From contig NZ_FWYB01000014.1 of NCBI RefSeq assembly GCF_900176505.1, forward strand, positions 91,925 to 155,924: 64,000 nucleotides of DNA. The letters run 5' to 3'. Below, one piece after another: positions 52,133 to 61,024 of this stretch. The first letter of the stretch is position 1. Every line of letters starts with the position of its first letter. This stretch comes from Pedobacter nyackensis (lineage in GTDB: Bacteria > Bacteroidota > Bacteroidia > Sphingobacteriales > Sphingobacteriaceae). The position numbers and the translations under genes are program-made. The notes beneath the pieces are model-generated. The model was not told where the DNA came from, searched no databases, and was given only the letters and a program-made list of their open reading frames with translations.

Positions 52133-53887
52133 TTATAGTTCAGGATTAAATGTACCACCCCAGGCAATATTTTGCTTTAAGTTAGGGTTTTGATTAATGT
52201 AGCTTAATGGAATTGGAAAGAAATAATAGGTATCAGGCACCACCATTACGGTAGGTCCTGAAGTTATCAATTCTGTAACTGTATAACCAAAATTCTCTGG
52301 TAATAATGAGTAAGCGGCTGCGCCATTCAAATCAGTTTGATTTACCTGGTCTGCAGTACGGCCGTTAACCGTAGCGGCCATCATACCATATTTACGTATA
52401 CCATTTAATTTAGTGGCAAATAGACGATGGCGGCGTAAATCCCAATAACGCTTTCCTTCGAAAGCAAATTCCAGATACTTTTCATCTAAAATGGCTGTAC
52501 GCATCTCAGTGCGGGTCATACCTGCTTTTAAACCATATAGGTTATCTGCCCCAGGTAAAATACCGGCCCGCTTTCTTATTGCAATTAATGCCGCCAACGA
52601 TTCATTACCATGCCCGGTTTCATTTGCACTTTCCGCCAGGTTAAACAAAACCTCTGCGTACCTCATTTCGTTCCAATCATAATCGCTGGTTGTAGGCGGC
52701 GCAGGTAAAGCTAAATTTAAACCTTTACTTGTAAAAAAGCCTGTGCGATAGTGATTCTCGCCCTGAATTGCAAAACCAAAAGCATCAAGTGATGAAGCTA
52801 TATTCTTCATAGTGTATTGACGACGACCTGCTTTACCACTTAACGCAAAAGGAGCACCGTTATAAACGATGGTCTGAGCAAAACGCGGGTCTCTATTTAA
52901 CCAGAAACTTTGCTCATTATAAGTATAGGCAGAAGTTGGGTCGGTTATTTTTTTCCCGTCTAACATTGGATAAGCTTGCACTAAGGCCCAAATGGGCTGA
53001 TCACCCCCCGTGGCATTTTTCGATTCTGAAAGTGGGCGAACGGCATCATCCCCGCGTAAATTCGTTTTGCCTGGATTTAGGCCGATTATAGACAGAATAC
53101 ATTCTTTATTGCCTTTTACTGTAAAAACATCACTGTATTTATCCAACAGACCATAACCGTTTGCATCTAAAAAGGCTTTGGCTTGACTATTGGCCGTATA
53201 AGCAGTTGTCCAGTACTGATTGTCGTAAGGATTTCCAGAGTTAAATTGTGGAGATGCTTTGTACAGCAAAACCCTGCCTCTAAATGCTTTAACCGTTGCC
53301 TGATCTATTCGCCCCCTATCGTTTCCACTATATTTTGGAGGCACGCCAGCTTCTGCATCGTTCAAATCACCTTCAATAAAAGTAAAACATTCAGCAGTTG
53401 AATTTCTAGGTACTTTTAAGTCGTCATTTAGCCCCTGCGCTTCTTTAATAATCGGTACCCCACCATGATAAACTACGGCTTTAAAGTATAAAAATGCCCT
53501 CAAAAATTTTGCTTGTGCAACTAAATTAGTTTTCGTTGCATCAGGCAAGGTACCTGCAGGTATTGAATTTATAAATATATTAAGTTTTCTAATCTCCACA
53601 TACGGCCAAAAAGACCTCGAACTGTTTGGGTTAATGGCATCAGCTGGGGTAATGCCACCACTTTCATCTGCAGAATTACCATCGTTTACTGGCCAGCTGG
53701 CAGGTAGTGAAGTACCATATAAATTGGCTAGATAAGCGTTTGATTGTGCTGCATTGTTAAAAACACCATCGGCTGGATACTGACTCAAATTTTCTGCTTC
53801 ATCCAAAACTTTGTTACAGCTACTAAAAACTATTGCTATAATAAATGTACATAGCAATGTATATAAATTGAATTTTAAATTTTTCAT
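52133..53887 (-). CDS. SusD/RagB-family lipoprotein (PUL3)
   Basis: The product is 584 residues with lipoprotein signal FIIAIVFSSC (Cys at about 24). The SusD core shows AQAKFLRAFLYFKAVVYHGGVPII, RGRIDQATVKAFRGRVLLYKASPQF, RPLSESKNATGGDQPIW and EKYLEFAFEGKRYWDLRRHRLF, ending NPNLKQNIAWGGTFNPEL. It is closely related to the PUL2 SusD, suggesting a related oligosaccharide ligand. It is the last gene of the PUL3 pair, 12 bp after SusC and followed by a strong terminator, so no hydrolase is co-transcribed. Confidence 0.93.
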   Translation of the reverse strand: MKNLKFNLYTLLCTFIIAIVFSSCNKVLDEAENLSQYPADGVFNNAAQSNAYLANLYGTSLPASWPVNDGNSADESGGITPADAINPNSSRSFWPYVEIRKLNIFINSIPAGTLPDATKTNLVAQAKFLRAFLYFKAVVYHGGVPIIKEAQGLNDDLKVPRNSTAECFTFIEGDLNDAEAGVPPKYSGNDRGRIDQATVKAFRGRVLLYKASPQFNSGNPYDNQYWTTAYTANSQAKAFLDANGYGLLDKYSDVFTVKGNKECILSIIGLNPGKTNLRGDDAVRPLSESKNATGGDQPIWALVQAYPMLDGKKITDPTSAYTYNEQSFWLNRDPRFAQTIVYNGAPFALSGKAGRRQYTMKNIASSLDAFGFAIQGENHYRTGFFTSKGLNLALPAPPTTSDYDWNEMRYAEVLFNLAESANETGHGNESLAALIAIRKRAGILPGADNLYGLKAGMTRTEMRTAILDEKYLEFAFEGKRYWDLRRHRLFATKLNGIRKYGMMAATVNGRTADQVNQTDLNGAAAYSLLPENFGYTVTELITSGPTVMVVPDTYYFFPIPLSYINQNPNLKQNIAWGGTFNPEL

Positions 53888-53899
53888 AATTTTTATAGA

Positions 53900-56800
53900 T
53901 TAAAATGTAACATTTAAACCTGCCGTATAAGTTTTCATTAAAGGATAAGAATCTAAACGTTCCTGTTCAGGATCATGTTCTTTAAAGGCTGATGCTACAA
54001 ATAGGTTCGTACCATTAGCAAACACCCTTACTTTTTGTAAGCCAAGGTGTTTAACCCATTTGCCAGGTAACTCATAACCCAAGTCTATATTCTTTAAACG
54101 TAAGTAAGCCCCGTTACGAATCCAAAAAGTCGAAGGTCCACCCCCAACATTCTGATCGCCAAACATATCGGATGCCATTGGATATTTAGCATTAGGTGTT
54201 TCAGGAGTCCAGTAATCTTTGGCCCATATTGCAAAATATGGTCTGTCTCCTGTTTGGAATACCCCTCCTGATGCAGTATTGCCGGTATTTACTATTTTAT
54301 CATACGCAGATACACCCTGAAAAAGGGTAGATAATGAAATTCCTCTCCAGGCTAAACGAAAGCCAAAACCAAAATTAATGCGTGGAATTGCGTTATCGGA
54401 TAAGAAAGTCACATCATTAGCATCAATTTTACCATCAGGGCCTTCTGAGAAGTTTGCACCTCTGATATCTTTGTATAAAATATAACCCAATTTTGGCTTA
54501 AGACCATATTGCGTATAAGTAGCTGGTAATGCATCTAATTGTGCCTGAGTACGAATTATACCTAATGATTCCAGACCAGATATCCGGTTATTGGGCTTGC
54601 CAATCACGCTCCTCCAATTGTTCAGGTAGGTACCATCAGTGTAGGCAGCAGGTTGATCAAAAATATCCCATTGATCTTTTGAATAACCCATATTTGCAAA
54701 AACGGAGTAATTTATTTCTCCTTTAGTATCACTCCAGCCAGCCGAGAATTCAAAACCTTTCCAGGATCTTTCAGCATAATTTACAGCAGGCAAAGCTGCA
54801 CCTAAAGTGTTAGGGGTAGAAGCTAATCTTGGAATTAAAATATCCGAGGTTTTTTTAGTAAAATACTCCGCAGAACCGGTTAATCGATTATTAAAAAGGC
54901 CAAAATCCAAACCGATGTTAAGCATTTCTGAGGAAGCCCAGGTGACATTTGGATTAGGTAAAGTACCTGGGGCAAGGCCATCAGCCAGACCTGATCCAAA
55001 AACGGTACCACTGGCTTTGTTAAAATATTGAGCCCATTGGAACGGAGCAATTGCATCTGATGAAATCCCAGCTAAGTCGTTACCAGAGGTACCAAAGGAT
55101 CCACGCAACTTTAATTCAGATAACCATTTTATATCTTCCATGAAGCTTTCCTGACTTAAACGCCAGGCGGCTGACCCGGAAGGGAAAAATCCCCATCTGA
55201 TGCCCGGTGCAAACCTATAATTACCATCTTCACGGAATGAAAATTCTGCAATGTATTTATCCGCATAACTGTAGTTTACACGACCAATAACTGAGGAACG
55301 TGTTTCGATACCTTCACGACCTGAAAAGGTGCTATTAACAGCATCATCCGATGCATTAAAAAGTTGATCAATACCATTGATAAGCAGCTTTTGGCGCATG
55401 CCGGTCAAACTTTTTGAATTTGTTCTCGCTTGTTCATAAACTGCCATAGCGTTTATGGCGTGTTTACCGAAGGTTTTATTGTAGTTTAAAAACCAATTTA
55501 ACGTATAGCCATCGCCCAATCCAAATCCTTCCCGAATATTTGGATAATTATTACTCATCGTATGAATATTAATTTGTGCGGGATCTATTGGCCCCGGAAC
55601 ATATTTATTATTTGGGCTATTTGGGTTCGATTGAAATTTATAAACCTCATTAAAAACAACAAATGATTTAATGTTATTATCATTAGCATTGTATTGCGCC
55701 TGAAGCGAGGTAGATAAACCCGGTAGATATTCGCCTAAATCCAAATCAAACCGCAAAATTCCGTCAAGCGTACGCAGTTTATTATGGATATAAGCCGGGC
55801 TGTTATTTACGGCCCAAACAGGGCTCCATGAACCTGCAATTACCGGAAAATCGTTGATATTGGTAGATGGATTTCCAGCAGCATCTACATAAAATGGATA
55901 CAAACGGGTCCAGTTAAAAGTAGCACGATAAAAATCTCCAACAGTTGTACTTGCCGGATCATCATAAGGCCAATACCATCTGTTGTAATTACGTTGGTTA
56001 CCACTTAGGTTAAAGTTAATTTTTATTCTTTTTGACACATTGGCTGTAACGTCAGCGCGAAAATTATAGCGATTAAAATCCAAATTATTATATGAACCAT
56101 TTTCGTCATGATAGGATAAGTTCATATTATATTGTATAATTTCTGAACCACCTCTTAACCCTATATTATGCTCCTGAACGCTTGGATCCCGCCAAATGTA
56201 ATCGTTGATGCTGTAATTCTTATCTTTAAAATAATCGAAAAGATCCTGACCAATTGGTTCAGGCACCCCCTTTCCTCTTGCTACATTATTGTTGTATCTT
56301 AACTCTTCTGTAGCGGTAAAATCTTGCTGTGCCTGTGTTGTTTTGGAAAATGAAAAAGAGTTCGAGTAATCAAAAGTTGGTTTTTGCACAAGACCTTTTT
56401 TGGTGGTAACCAAAACAACCCCATCGCCCCCTTTTGACCCGTAAATAGATGCCGTTGCAGCATCTTTTAAAATACTAATACTTTCTACCTCATTCGCATT
56501 TAACGCATCAAAATCAGCTTTCGTTTTTATGATCCCATTAATTACATAAAGTGGTTCAACAGAACTACCGCGTACACGAATGCTTGACGCAGCACCGGCT
56601 AAACCTGATGAACCTACAATTGTAGCCCCAGGTAAACGTCCTGCTAGTGCATTTGATAAATTACTGACTGGAATACTGGCAATATCAGTCGTTTTAATTG
56701 TGCTAATGGCTCCGGTTAGATTCACCTTTTTTTGTGTACCATAACCCACTACAACTACTTCATCTAATATTTGGTCATCTTCTTCGAGTGTAATGGTCAA

Positions 56801-57211
56801 TACTGTTTTCTCATTTGAAACGGTAAACTTTTTAGGAATATAACCAACCGCGCTAAAAGAGATTACATCTCCCACATTTGCTTCAATTTGAAAATTACCA
56901 TTTCCATCTGTTTGTGCTGAGGCACCCGTACGGCCGACTTTGACGCTAATTCCCGGCAACATATTCCCTTTATTATCAACCACTTTACCGTTAATAATAG
57001 CAAAGGTAGCATCGGTTTTTTTTTCAAACAATGGGTCCAACGCTTCGTTTTGACTCATTGTTTTAGGGTCTATATGTTTTTTCTTGCTATTTGGTCTTGC
57101 ATTCACAAGTGCCGGGTGGCTTAGTTCGTTTGCTACCGATGCTAAACTTCCACCCACTAATACCAGCATAAAAAAAGATGCCCTACTAAAAAGTAAATTT
57201 TTAAGTTTCAT
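53900..57211 (-). CDS. SusC/RagA TonB-dependent transporter without STN domain (PUL3)
   Basis: The product is 1,103 residues. A signal segment (FFMLVLVGGSLASVANE) leads into a short linker, then a carboxypeptidase-regulatory-like domain (IINGKVVDNKGNMLPGISVKV) and a plug with VVVVGYGTQKKVNLTGAI and VEPLYVINGIIKTKADF. The barrel ends YTAGLNVTF. Unlike the other two SusC proteins here it lacks the N-terminal STN domain and has no adjacent FecR/sigma genes, so its control must differ. The barrel is clearly paralogous to that of PUL2 SusC (shared FREDGNYRFAPG/FREDGSYIFEPG, LSDNAIPRINFG/LSNNQIPRINYG). It forms a two-gene operon with SusD. Confidence 0.92.
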   Translation of the reverse strand: MKLKNLLFSRASFFMLVLVGGSLASVANELSHPALVNARPNSKKKHIDPKTMSQNEALDPLFEKKTDATFAIINGKVVDNKGNMLPGISVKVGRTGASAQTDGNGNFQIEANVGDVISFSAVGYIPKKFTVSNEKTVLTITLEEDDQILDEVVVVGYGTQKKVNLTGAISTIKTTDIASIPVSNLSNALAGRLPGATIVGSSGLAGAASSIRVRGSSVEPLYVINGIIKTKADFDALNANEVESISILKDAATASIYGSKGGDGVVLVTTKKGLVQKPTFDYSNSFSFSKTTQAQQDFTATEELRYNNNVARGKGVPEPIGQDLFDYFKDKNYSINDYIWRDPSVQEHNIGLRGGSEIIQYNMNLSYHDENGSYNNLDFNRYNFRADVTANVSKRIKINFNLSGNQRNYNRWYWPYDDPASTTVGDFYRATFNWTRLYPFYVDAAGNPSTNINDFPVIAGSWSPVWAVNNSPAYIHNKLRTLDGILRFDLDLGEYLPGLSTSLQAQYNANDNNIKSFVVFNEVYKFQSNPNSPNNKYVPGPIDPAQINIHTMSNNYPNIREGFGLGDGYTLNWFLNYNKTFGKHAINAMAVYEQARTNSKSLTGMRQKLLINGIDQLFNASDDAVNSTFSGREGIETRSSVIGRVNYSYADKYIAEFSFREDGNYRFAPGIRWGFFPSGSAAWRLSQESFMEDIKWLSELKLRGSFGTSGNDLAGISSDAIAPFQWAQYFNKASGTVFGSGLADGLAPGTLPNPNVTWASSEMLNIGLDFGLFNNRLTGSAEYFTKKTSDILIPRLASTPNTLGAALPAVNYAERSWKGFEFSAGWSDTKGEINYSVFANMGYSKDQWDIFDQPAAYTDGTYLNNWRSVIGKPNNRISGLESLGIIRTQAQLDALPATYTQYGLKPKLGYILYKDIRGANFSEGPDGKIDANDVTFLSDNAIPRINFGFGFRLAWRGISLSTLFQGVSAYDKIVNTGNTASGGVFQTGDRPYFAIWAKDYWTPETPNAKYPMASDMFGDQNVGGGPSTFWIRNGAYLRLKNIDLGYELPGKWVKHLGLQKVRVFANGTNLFVASAFKEHDPEQERLDSYPLMKTYTAGLNVTF

Positions 57212-57600
57212 ACATTTGGTTTATTTGTTCTTGGTTTATTGATTTGTTGATTGATTGGTTGGTTGGTTCTGTCTGTTTCTTAGTTTGTTCGTTTTGATTA
57301 ATATTTGTTTATTGCCTGCGTTCTTTCCCGCTATTATCCAATAGCGTTTGAAAGACGATCATCTTCTATAGGTGGTTATTTATTAACAAGTACCTCAAGT
57401 GATCTAAATGATTCAAAAAAAACACAAAAACTTTCTTAATACCGGATAACAGGGAGGAACTCCGATGTGAATTGATTCAGGAAAGGAAAAAATAAGCCTT
57501 TAATGCAGATTTGGGCGGAAAGGAGCTTTATAAAAATATGCTATTACCAAAAGCTCAGGAAATTAATATTAACTTAATCCTGTATTAGTAAATTCACCAT
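57212..57600. other. Divergent intergenic region between PUL3 and PhoX-like gene
   Basis: There is no gene in these 389 bp. The first 50 bp on the SusC side are low-complexity 4-bp repeats (ggtt/gatt on plus), likely an unstructured mRNA leader. A 7-bp hairpin (cgctatt / aatagcg, 57329-57346) lies in the same leader. No promoter with both boxes could be assigned in either direction. Confidence 0.4.
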
Positions 57601-58998
57601 ATGAACAGCTCAAGAAGAAATTTTATCAGAAACACCAGTCTGGTTAGTTTAGGCTTTATTGGTCTAAACAACTTCGCTGCCAATGCGGCGATTGATTTAT
57701 TGGCAACTACCCGGGAAGGAGTTGGATTTGGTCCACTCAGTTATCAGCCAGGGGACACACTTAGCTTACCAAAAGGATTCAGTTCCAGAATCATCTCCCG
57801 CAAAGGAGACCTGATGAAAGATGGGCTGTTTGTACCTGGGATGTATGATGGAATGGGTGCATTTTCAACTCCAAGCGGTAAAACAATATTGATCAGAAAT
57901 CATGAAAATTCACCAGGTGCAGATCTGCTCGGCCCTTTTGGAAAAAACAATGAGCTGATCCATAAAATCAATAAAGACAAGATATATGACTTTGGCAATG
58001 GTAAAGATACCTGTGTTGGAGGCACTACTACCTTGGTTTACAATGAAAAAACACAAAAAGTAGAATCACAATACCTTAGTTTAATTGGCACCGTAAGAAA
58101 CTGTGCGGGCGGCATAACCCCATGGAAATCCTGGATCACCTGTGAAGAAAGCAGTTTGAAAGCAAGTGACGGCCTGGAAAAAGATCATGGTTTTAACTTT
58201 GAAGTACCGGCAACAGAGAAAATTGGGATCGCTAATCCCCATCCTATTAAAGCTATGGGACGTTTCACACACGAAGCCGTTGCTGTTCAGCCTAAAACAG
58301 GCATCGTTTACCAGACAGAGGATGAGGGAGACAGTCTTTTCTACAGGTACCTGCCCAATGCTTATGGCAAATTACACAATGGCGGGAAACTTCAATGTCT
58401 TGTCATTAGAGAATGGAAAAGTGCAGACACCCGTAACTATCCAAATTTAACGACTGACAAATTTCCTGAAAAGAAGTCGTTTGAGGTAGAATGGATAGAT
58501 CTTGCTGATGTGGAAGCGCCTGATAGTGATTTGAGGTTAAGAGGATTTAAACTGGGTGCTGCAAGGTTCTCAAGGGGGGAAGGTATATGGTATGGAAAAG
58601 ATGAACTGTTTTTTGCCTGTACCGATGGTGGTAGTAACAGAAAAGGACAAATCTTTAAGTACACGCCAAGTAAATTTGAAGGCCAGGCTAGAGAAAAAGA
58701 CGCCCCCGGAAAACTGGAACTCTTTATTGAGCCTAACAATATTGAAACCTTTCAAAATTGTGATAACCTGACGATAGCTCCCTGGGGAGACGTAATCATC
58801 TGTGAAGACAAAAAAGATGCAAGGGTGATCGGGATTACACCGCAAGGAAAAACATATGTCATTGCAAAAAACATCGGTTACCGAAATTCAGAATTTGCAG
58901 GGCCTGTATTTTCACCCTCTGGAAACACGCTGTTTATCAATATTCAATCACCAGGACTGACACTTGCCATCACTGGGCCATGGAAAAATATATTATAA
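57601..58998 (+). CDS. PhoX-like (DUF839) alkaline phosphatase, Tat-exported
   Basis: The product is 465 residues with a twin-arginine type signal (SSRRNFIRNTSLVSLGFIG). The PhoX/DUF839 motif series is present in order: RNHEN (about 99-103), CVGGTTTLVY (about 139-148; the Cys matches the Fe-binding Cys of PhoX), NCAGGITPWKSWITCEES, GRFTHEA, YQTEDE, LGAARFSRGEGIWY, NCDNLTIAPWGDVIICED and FAGPVFSPSG. PhoX releases phosphate from phosphomonoesters in the periplasm using Fe and Ca cofactors. Metal-ligand positions look intact. The gene is monocistronic with a terminator shared with the converging cytochrome gene. No phosphate-regulon (pho) box could be identified. Confidence 0.8.
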   Translation: MNSSRRNFIRNTSLVSLGFIGLNNFAANAAIDLLATTREGVGFGPLSYQPGDTLSLPKGFSSRIISRKGDLMKDGLFVPGMYDGMGAFSTPSGKTILIRNHENSPGADLLGPFGKNNELIHKINKDKIYDFGNGKDTCVGGTTTLVYNEKTQKVESQYLSLIGTVRNCAGGITPWKSWITCEESSLKASDGLEKDHGFNFEVPATEKIGIANPHPIKAMGRFTHEAVAVQPKTGIVYQTEDEGDSLFYRYLPNAYGKLHNGGKLQCLVIREWKSADTRNYPNLTTDKFPEKKSFEVEWIDLADVEAPDSDLRLRGFKLGAARFSRGEGIWYGKDELFFACTDGGSNRKGQIFKYTPSKFEGQAREKDAPGKLELFIEPNNIETFQNCDNLTIAPWGDVIICEDKKDARVIGITPQGKTYVIAKNIGYRNSEFAGPVFSPSGNTLFINIQSPGLTLAITGPWKNIL

Positions 58999-59002
58999 AA
59001 AC

Positions 59003-59031
59003 AAAAGCCTTAGAGAAAATCTAAGGCTTTT
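59003..59031. terminator. Bidirectional hairpin terminator between PhoX-like and cytochrome genes
   Basis: A perfect 12-bp stem (aaaagccttaga / tctaaggctttt) with a 5-nt loop lies 4 bp after the plus-strand stop codon and 27 bp before the minus-strand gene end. It shares the AGCCTTAGA core of the family found at 13214, 34524 and 39995. Confidence 0.8.
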
Positions 59032-59057
59032 AATGTACACCAGCTAGGAATTATTTA

Positions 59058-61010
59058 TCATTTCAAAGAGTTGATCCAGTTAGCTATTTTAATCCCCTCT
59101 TCTTTAGTCACCTGCGGCATTGGCGGCATCTCTGTCGCATAACCTGGCCAGTTTTGAGGCTGTGGATTGTGGATTAAAGAAAGAATCTTTTCTGCAGTAT
59201 ATTTACGTTTTGCAATCTCAATGAATGCAGGTCCGATCTGCTTCTTTGCCTGGTCATGGCAAGCAATACAAGTATAGTTTGTTAATAAACCTTTAACCTG
59301 AGCATAAGTTGGAGCTGCAGCAGTTTTTGCAACAGCTTTCTCAGTAGCAGTTGCTTTAGTATCTACCGCTGTTTTTTTACCCGTTACTTTTCCAGGAACT
59401 ACCTTAGCTACAGCATCAATAGTAGAGTTTTTGGTACTTAAACCATTCATCGATAATTTCTCTCCGTTGGGAATACTGTTTAAAGTATAGTAAGCGGTCG
59501 GGTGAATTAATTGATAAGCATTCTCTTGTGAACGAACACCTTCAACAGTGATCGTATGGATATAATACTGACGAAGGTTATCAACCATAAGTCTTGCCCT
59601 TAAACCATCAGCAGATACTTTAACACCTTTTATTTTTAATTTTTCTGTGTTAACTGGAGGCGAACCATAAACTGGGTGATATTTATATAAGAAGCTTTCT
59701 ACCTTGTAAGAAGCTAAATCTTCTGCTGATTTTAAATCAACAGGTTTAGTAAATTCGATTTCAAAACCATCAGGCATTGCTCTGACAGCTTTCATTTCGA
59801 AAGGTATTTTGTTGTTGTAAACTAAACGCTCAAGACCTTCGTTTGCATCACCTGCAGAACCCCAACCACGGTTAGTTTCTCCAACAAATAATGAATTATC
59901 ATTCCCCCATGCCATTCTTAATACGCCAGAGCGGAAACCACTTCTGAACAAGAATGCAGCACCTTGTTCTACACCATTTACAGTTTCAAAGAATATCCTT
60001 GAAATGAGACTCATACCCTGATCGCCTACTAAAACCTGACCTTCGAAAGGACCAAAAGCTCCCTGAGGGATTTTAATGGGTTCTGAATTTGAAATACCAA
60101 GGATACCATGTGGAAGCCATACTGATGGTAATCTTAATTCAGGGAAGTCTTTTTTCATTTCCCATAACATCTTGAAATTTTCATTCACTCTGTTTTCAGG
60201 TTTGATAGCTCTTCCTTGTGCGTCTTTGTCTCTTCTTTCGTCGATTTTAGACCTGAAGAACGCTTCGCTAAGTTTAACCGGAGAATCAGCTCTTCCTGTC
60301 CATCTTAATCCGGCAGGGTTACCTAAAAAATCTCCCTTTTCTACTTTCCAGATACCACCAGAACCGAACCAGTCGCCTTGGTTATCTGTATAGTAAAATT
60401 GTCCGTCGATTACGTTTGGACCTGCCGGCGAACGCATACCTGTTGCCCATGGCTGCATTTTTCCTTCTTCAGTAATGTTCATGGTCCAGCCACGCATGGG
60501 TACACGACTTTCGCCACGATACCACATTTCATCACCAAAAGCGACGTTAGCAGTTACAAAGAAAGAACCATCTTTAGCAATTTTTGGCCCGAAGCTATAT
60601 TCATGATAGTGACCGCTTAATGGCCAGGCATAAACAGTTTCATAAACATCAGCTTTACCATCTTGATTTTTATCGATCAATTTGGTTAGTTCACCTCGTT
60701 GTGCACAGTACAATGCACCGTCTTTGTAAGCAAGACCTAATACTTCGTGTAAGCCTGATGCAAACTTGCGGAAGTAAGGGGTTTTGCTTGTAGGGTTTTC
60801 TACCATGTAAACCTCTCCTCTCCTGGTTGAGATACCTAGATCTCCATTTGGTAAAGTAACCAATCCACCAACCTCTAAAATTGGACCTTCAGGCATCCTT
60901 ACCTTATTTATTCTGAAGAAATTTTCTTCTTTTGGTGATTCCTGAGCAAACACCATTGTAAAACTAAAACTTAAAGCCAGCATTGCCAGCGTCTTAAAAG
61001 TATATTTCAT
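59058..61010 (-). CDS. Secreted c-type cytochrome with NHL/sorbosone-dehydrogenase-like propeller
   Basis: The product is 650 residues with a signal peptide ending MVFAQE. Residues about 30-430 form a beta-propeller like glucose/sorbosone dehydrogenase or NHL proteins (EVGGLVTLPNGDLGISTRRGEVYMV, SLISRIFFETVNG, SLFVGETNRGWGSAG). A beta domain and an Ala/Lys/Thr-rich linker (about 530-565) precede a cytochrome c domain with the heme site CIACH near 580 and the axial Met region (TEMPPMPQVTKEEG). It probably passes electrons from an oxidised substrate to the respiratory chain in the periplasm. Substrate unknown. It lies 14 bp after the DUF1080 gene, forming a two-gene operon. Confidence 0.8.
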   Translation of the reverse strand: MKYTFKTLAMLALSFSFTMVFAQESPKEENFFRINKVRMPEGPILEVGGLVTLPNGDLGISTRRGEVYMVENPTSKTPYFRKFASGLHEVLGLAYKDGALYCAQRGELTKLIDKNQDGKADVYETVYAWPLSGHYHEYSFGPKIAKDGSFFVTANVAFGDEMWYRGESRVPMRGWTMNITEEGKMQPWATGMRSPAGPNVIDGQFYYTDNQGDWFGSGGIWKVEKGDFLGNPAGLRWTGRADSPVKLSEAFFRSKIDERRDKDAQGRAIKPENRVNENFKMLWEMKKDFPELRLPSVWLPHGILGISNSEPIKIPQGAFGPFEGQVLVGDQGMSLISRIFFETVNGVEQGAAFLFRSGFRSGVLRMAWGNDNSLFVGETNRGWGSAGDANEGLERLVYNNKIPFEMKAVRAMPDGFEIEFTKPVDLKSAEDLASYKVESFLYKYHPVYGSPPVNTEKLKIKGVKVSADGLRARLMVDNLRQYYIHTITVEGVRSQENAYQLIHPTAYYTLNSIPNGEKLSMNGLSTKNSTIDAVAKVVPGKVTGKKTAVDTKATATEKAVAKTAAAPTYAQVKGLLTNYTCIACHDQAKKQIGPAFIEIAKRKYTAEKILSLIHNPQPQNWPGYATEMPPMPQVTKEEGIKIANWINSLK

Positions 61011-61024
61011 GACCTAACCCCTTT

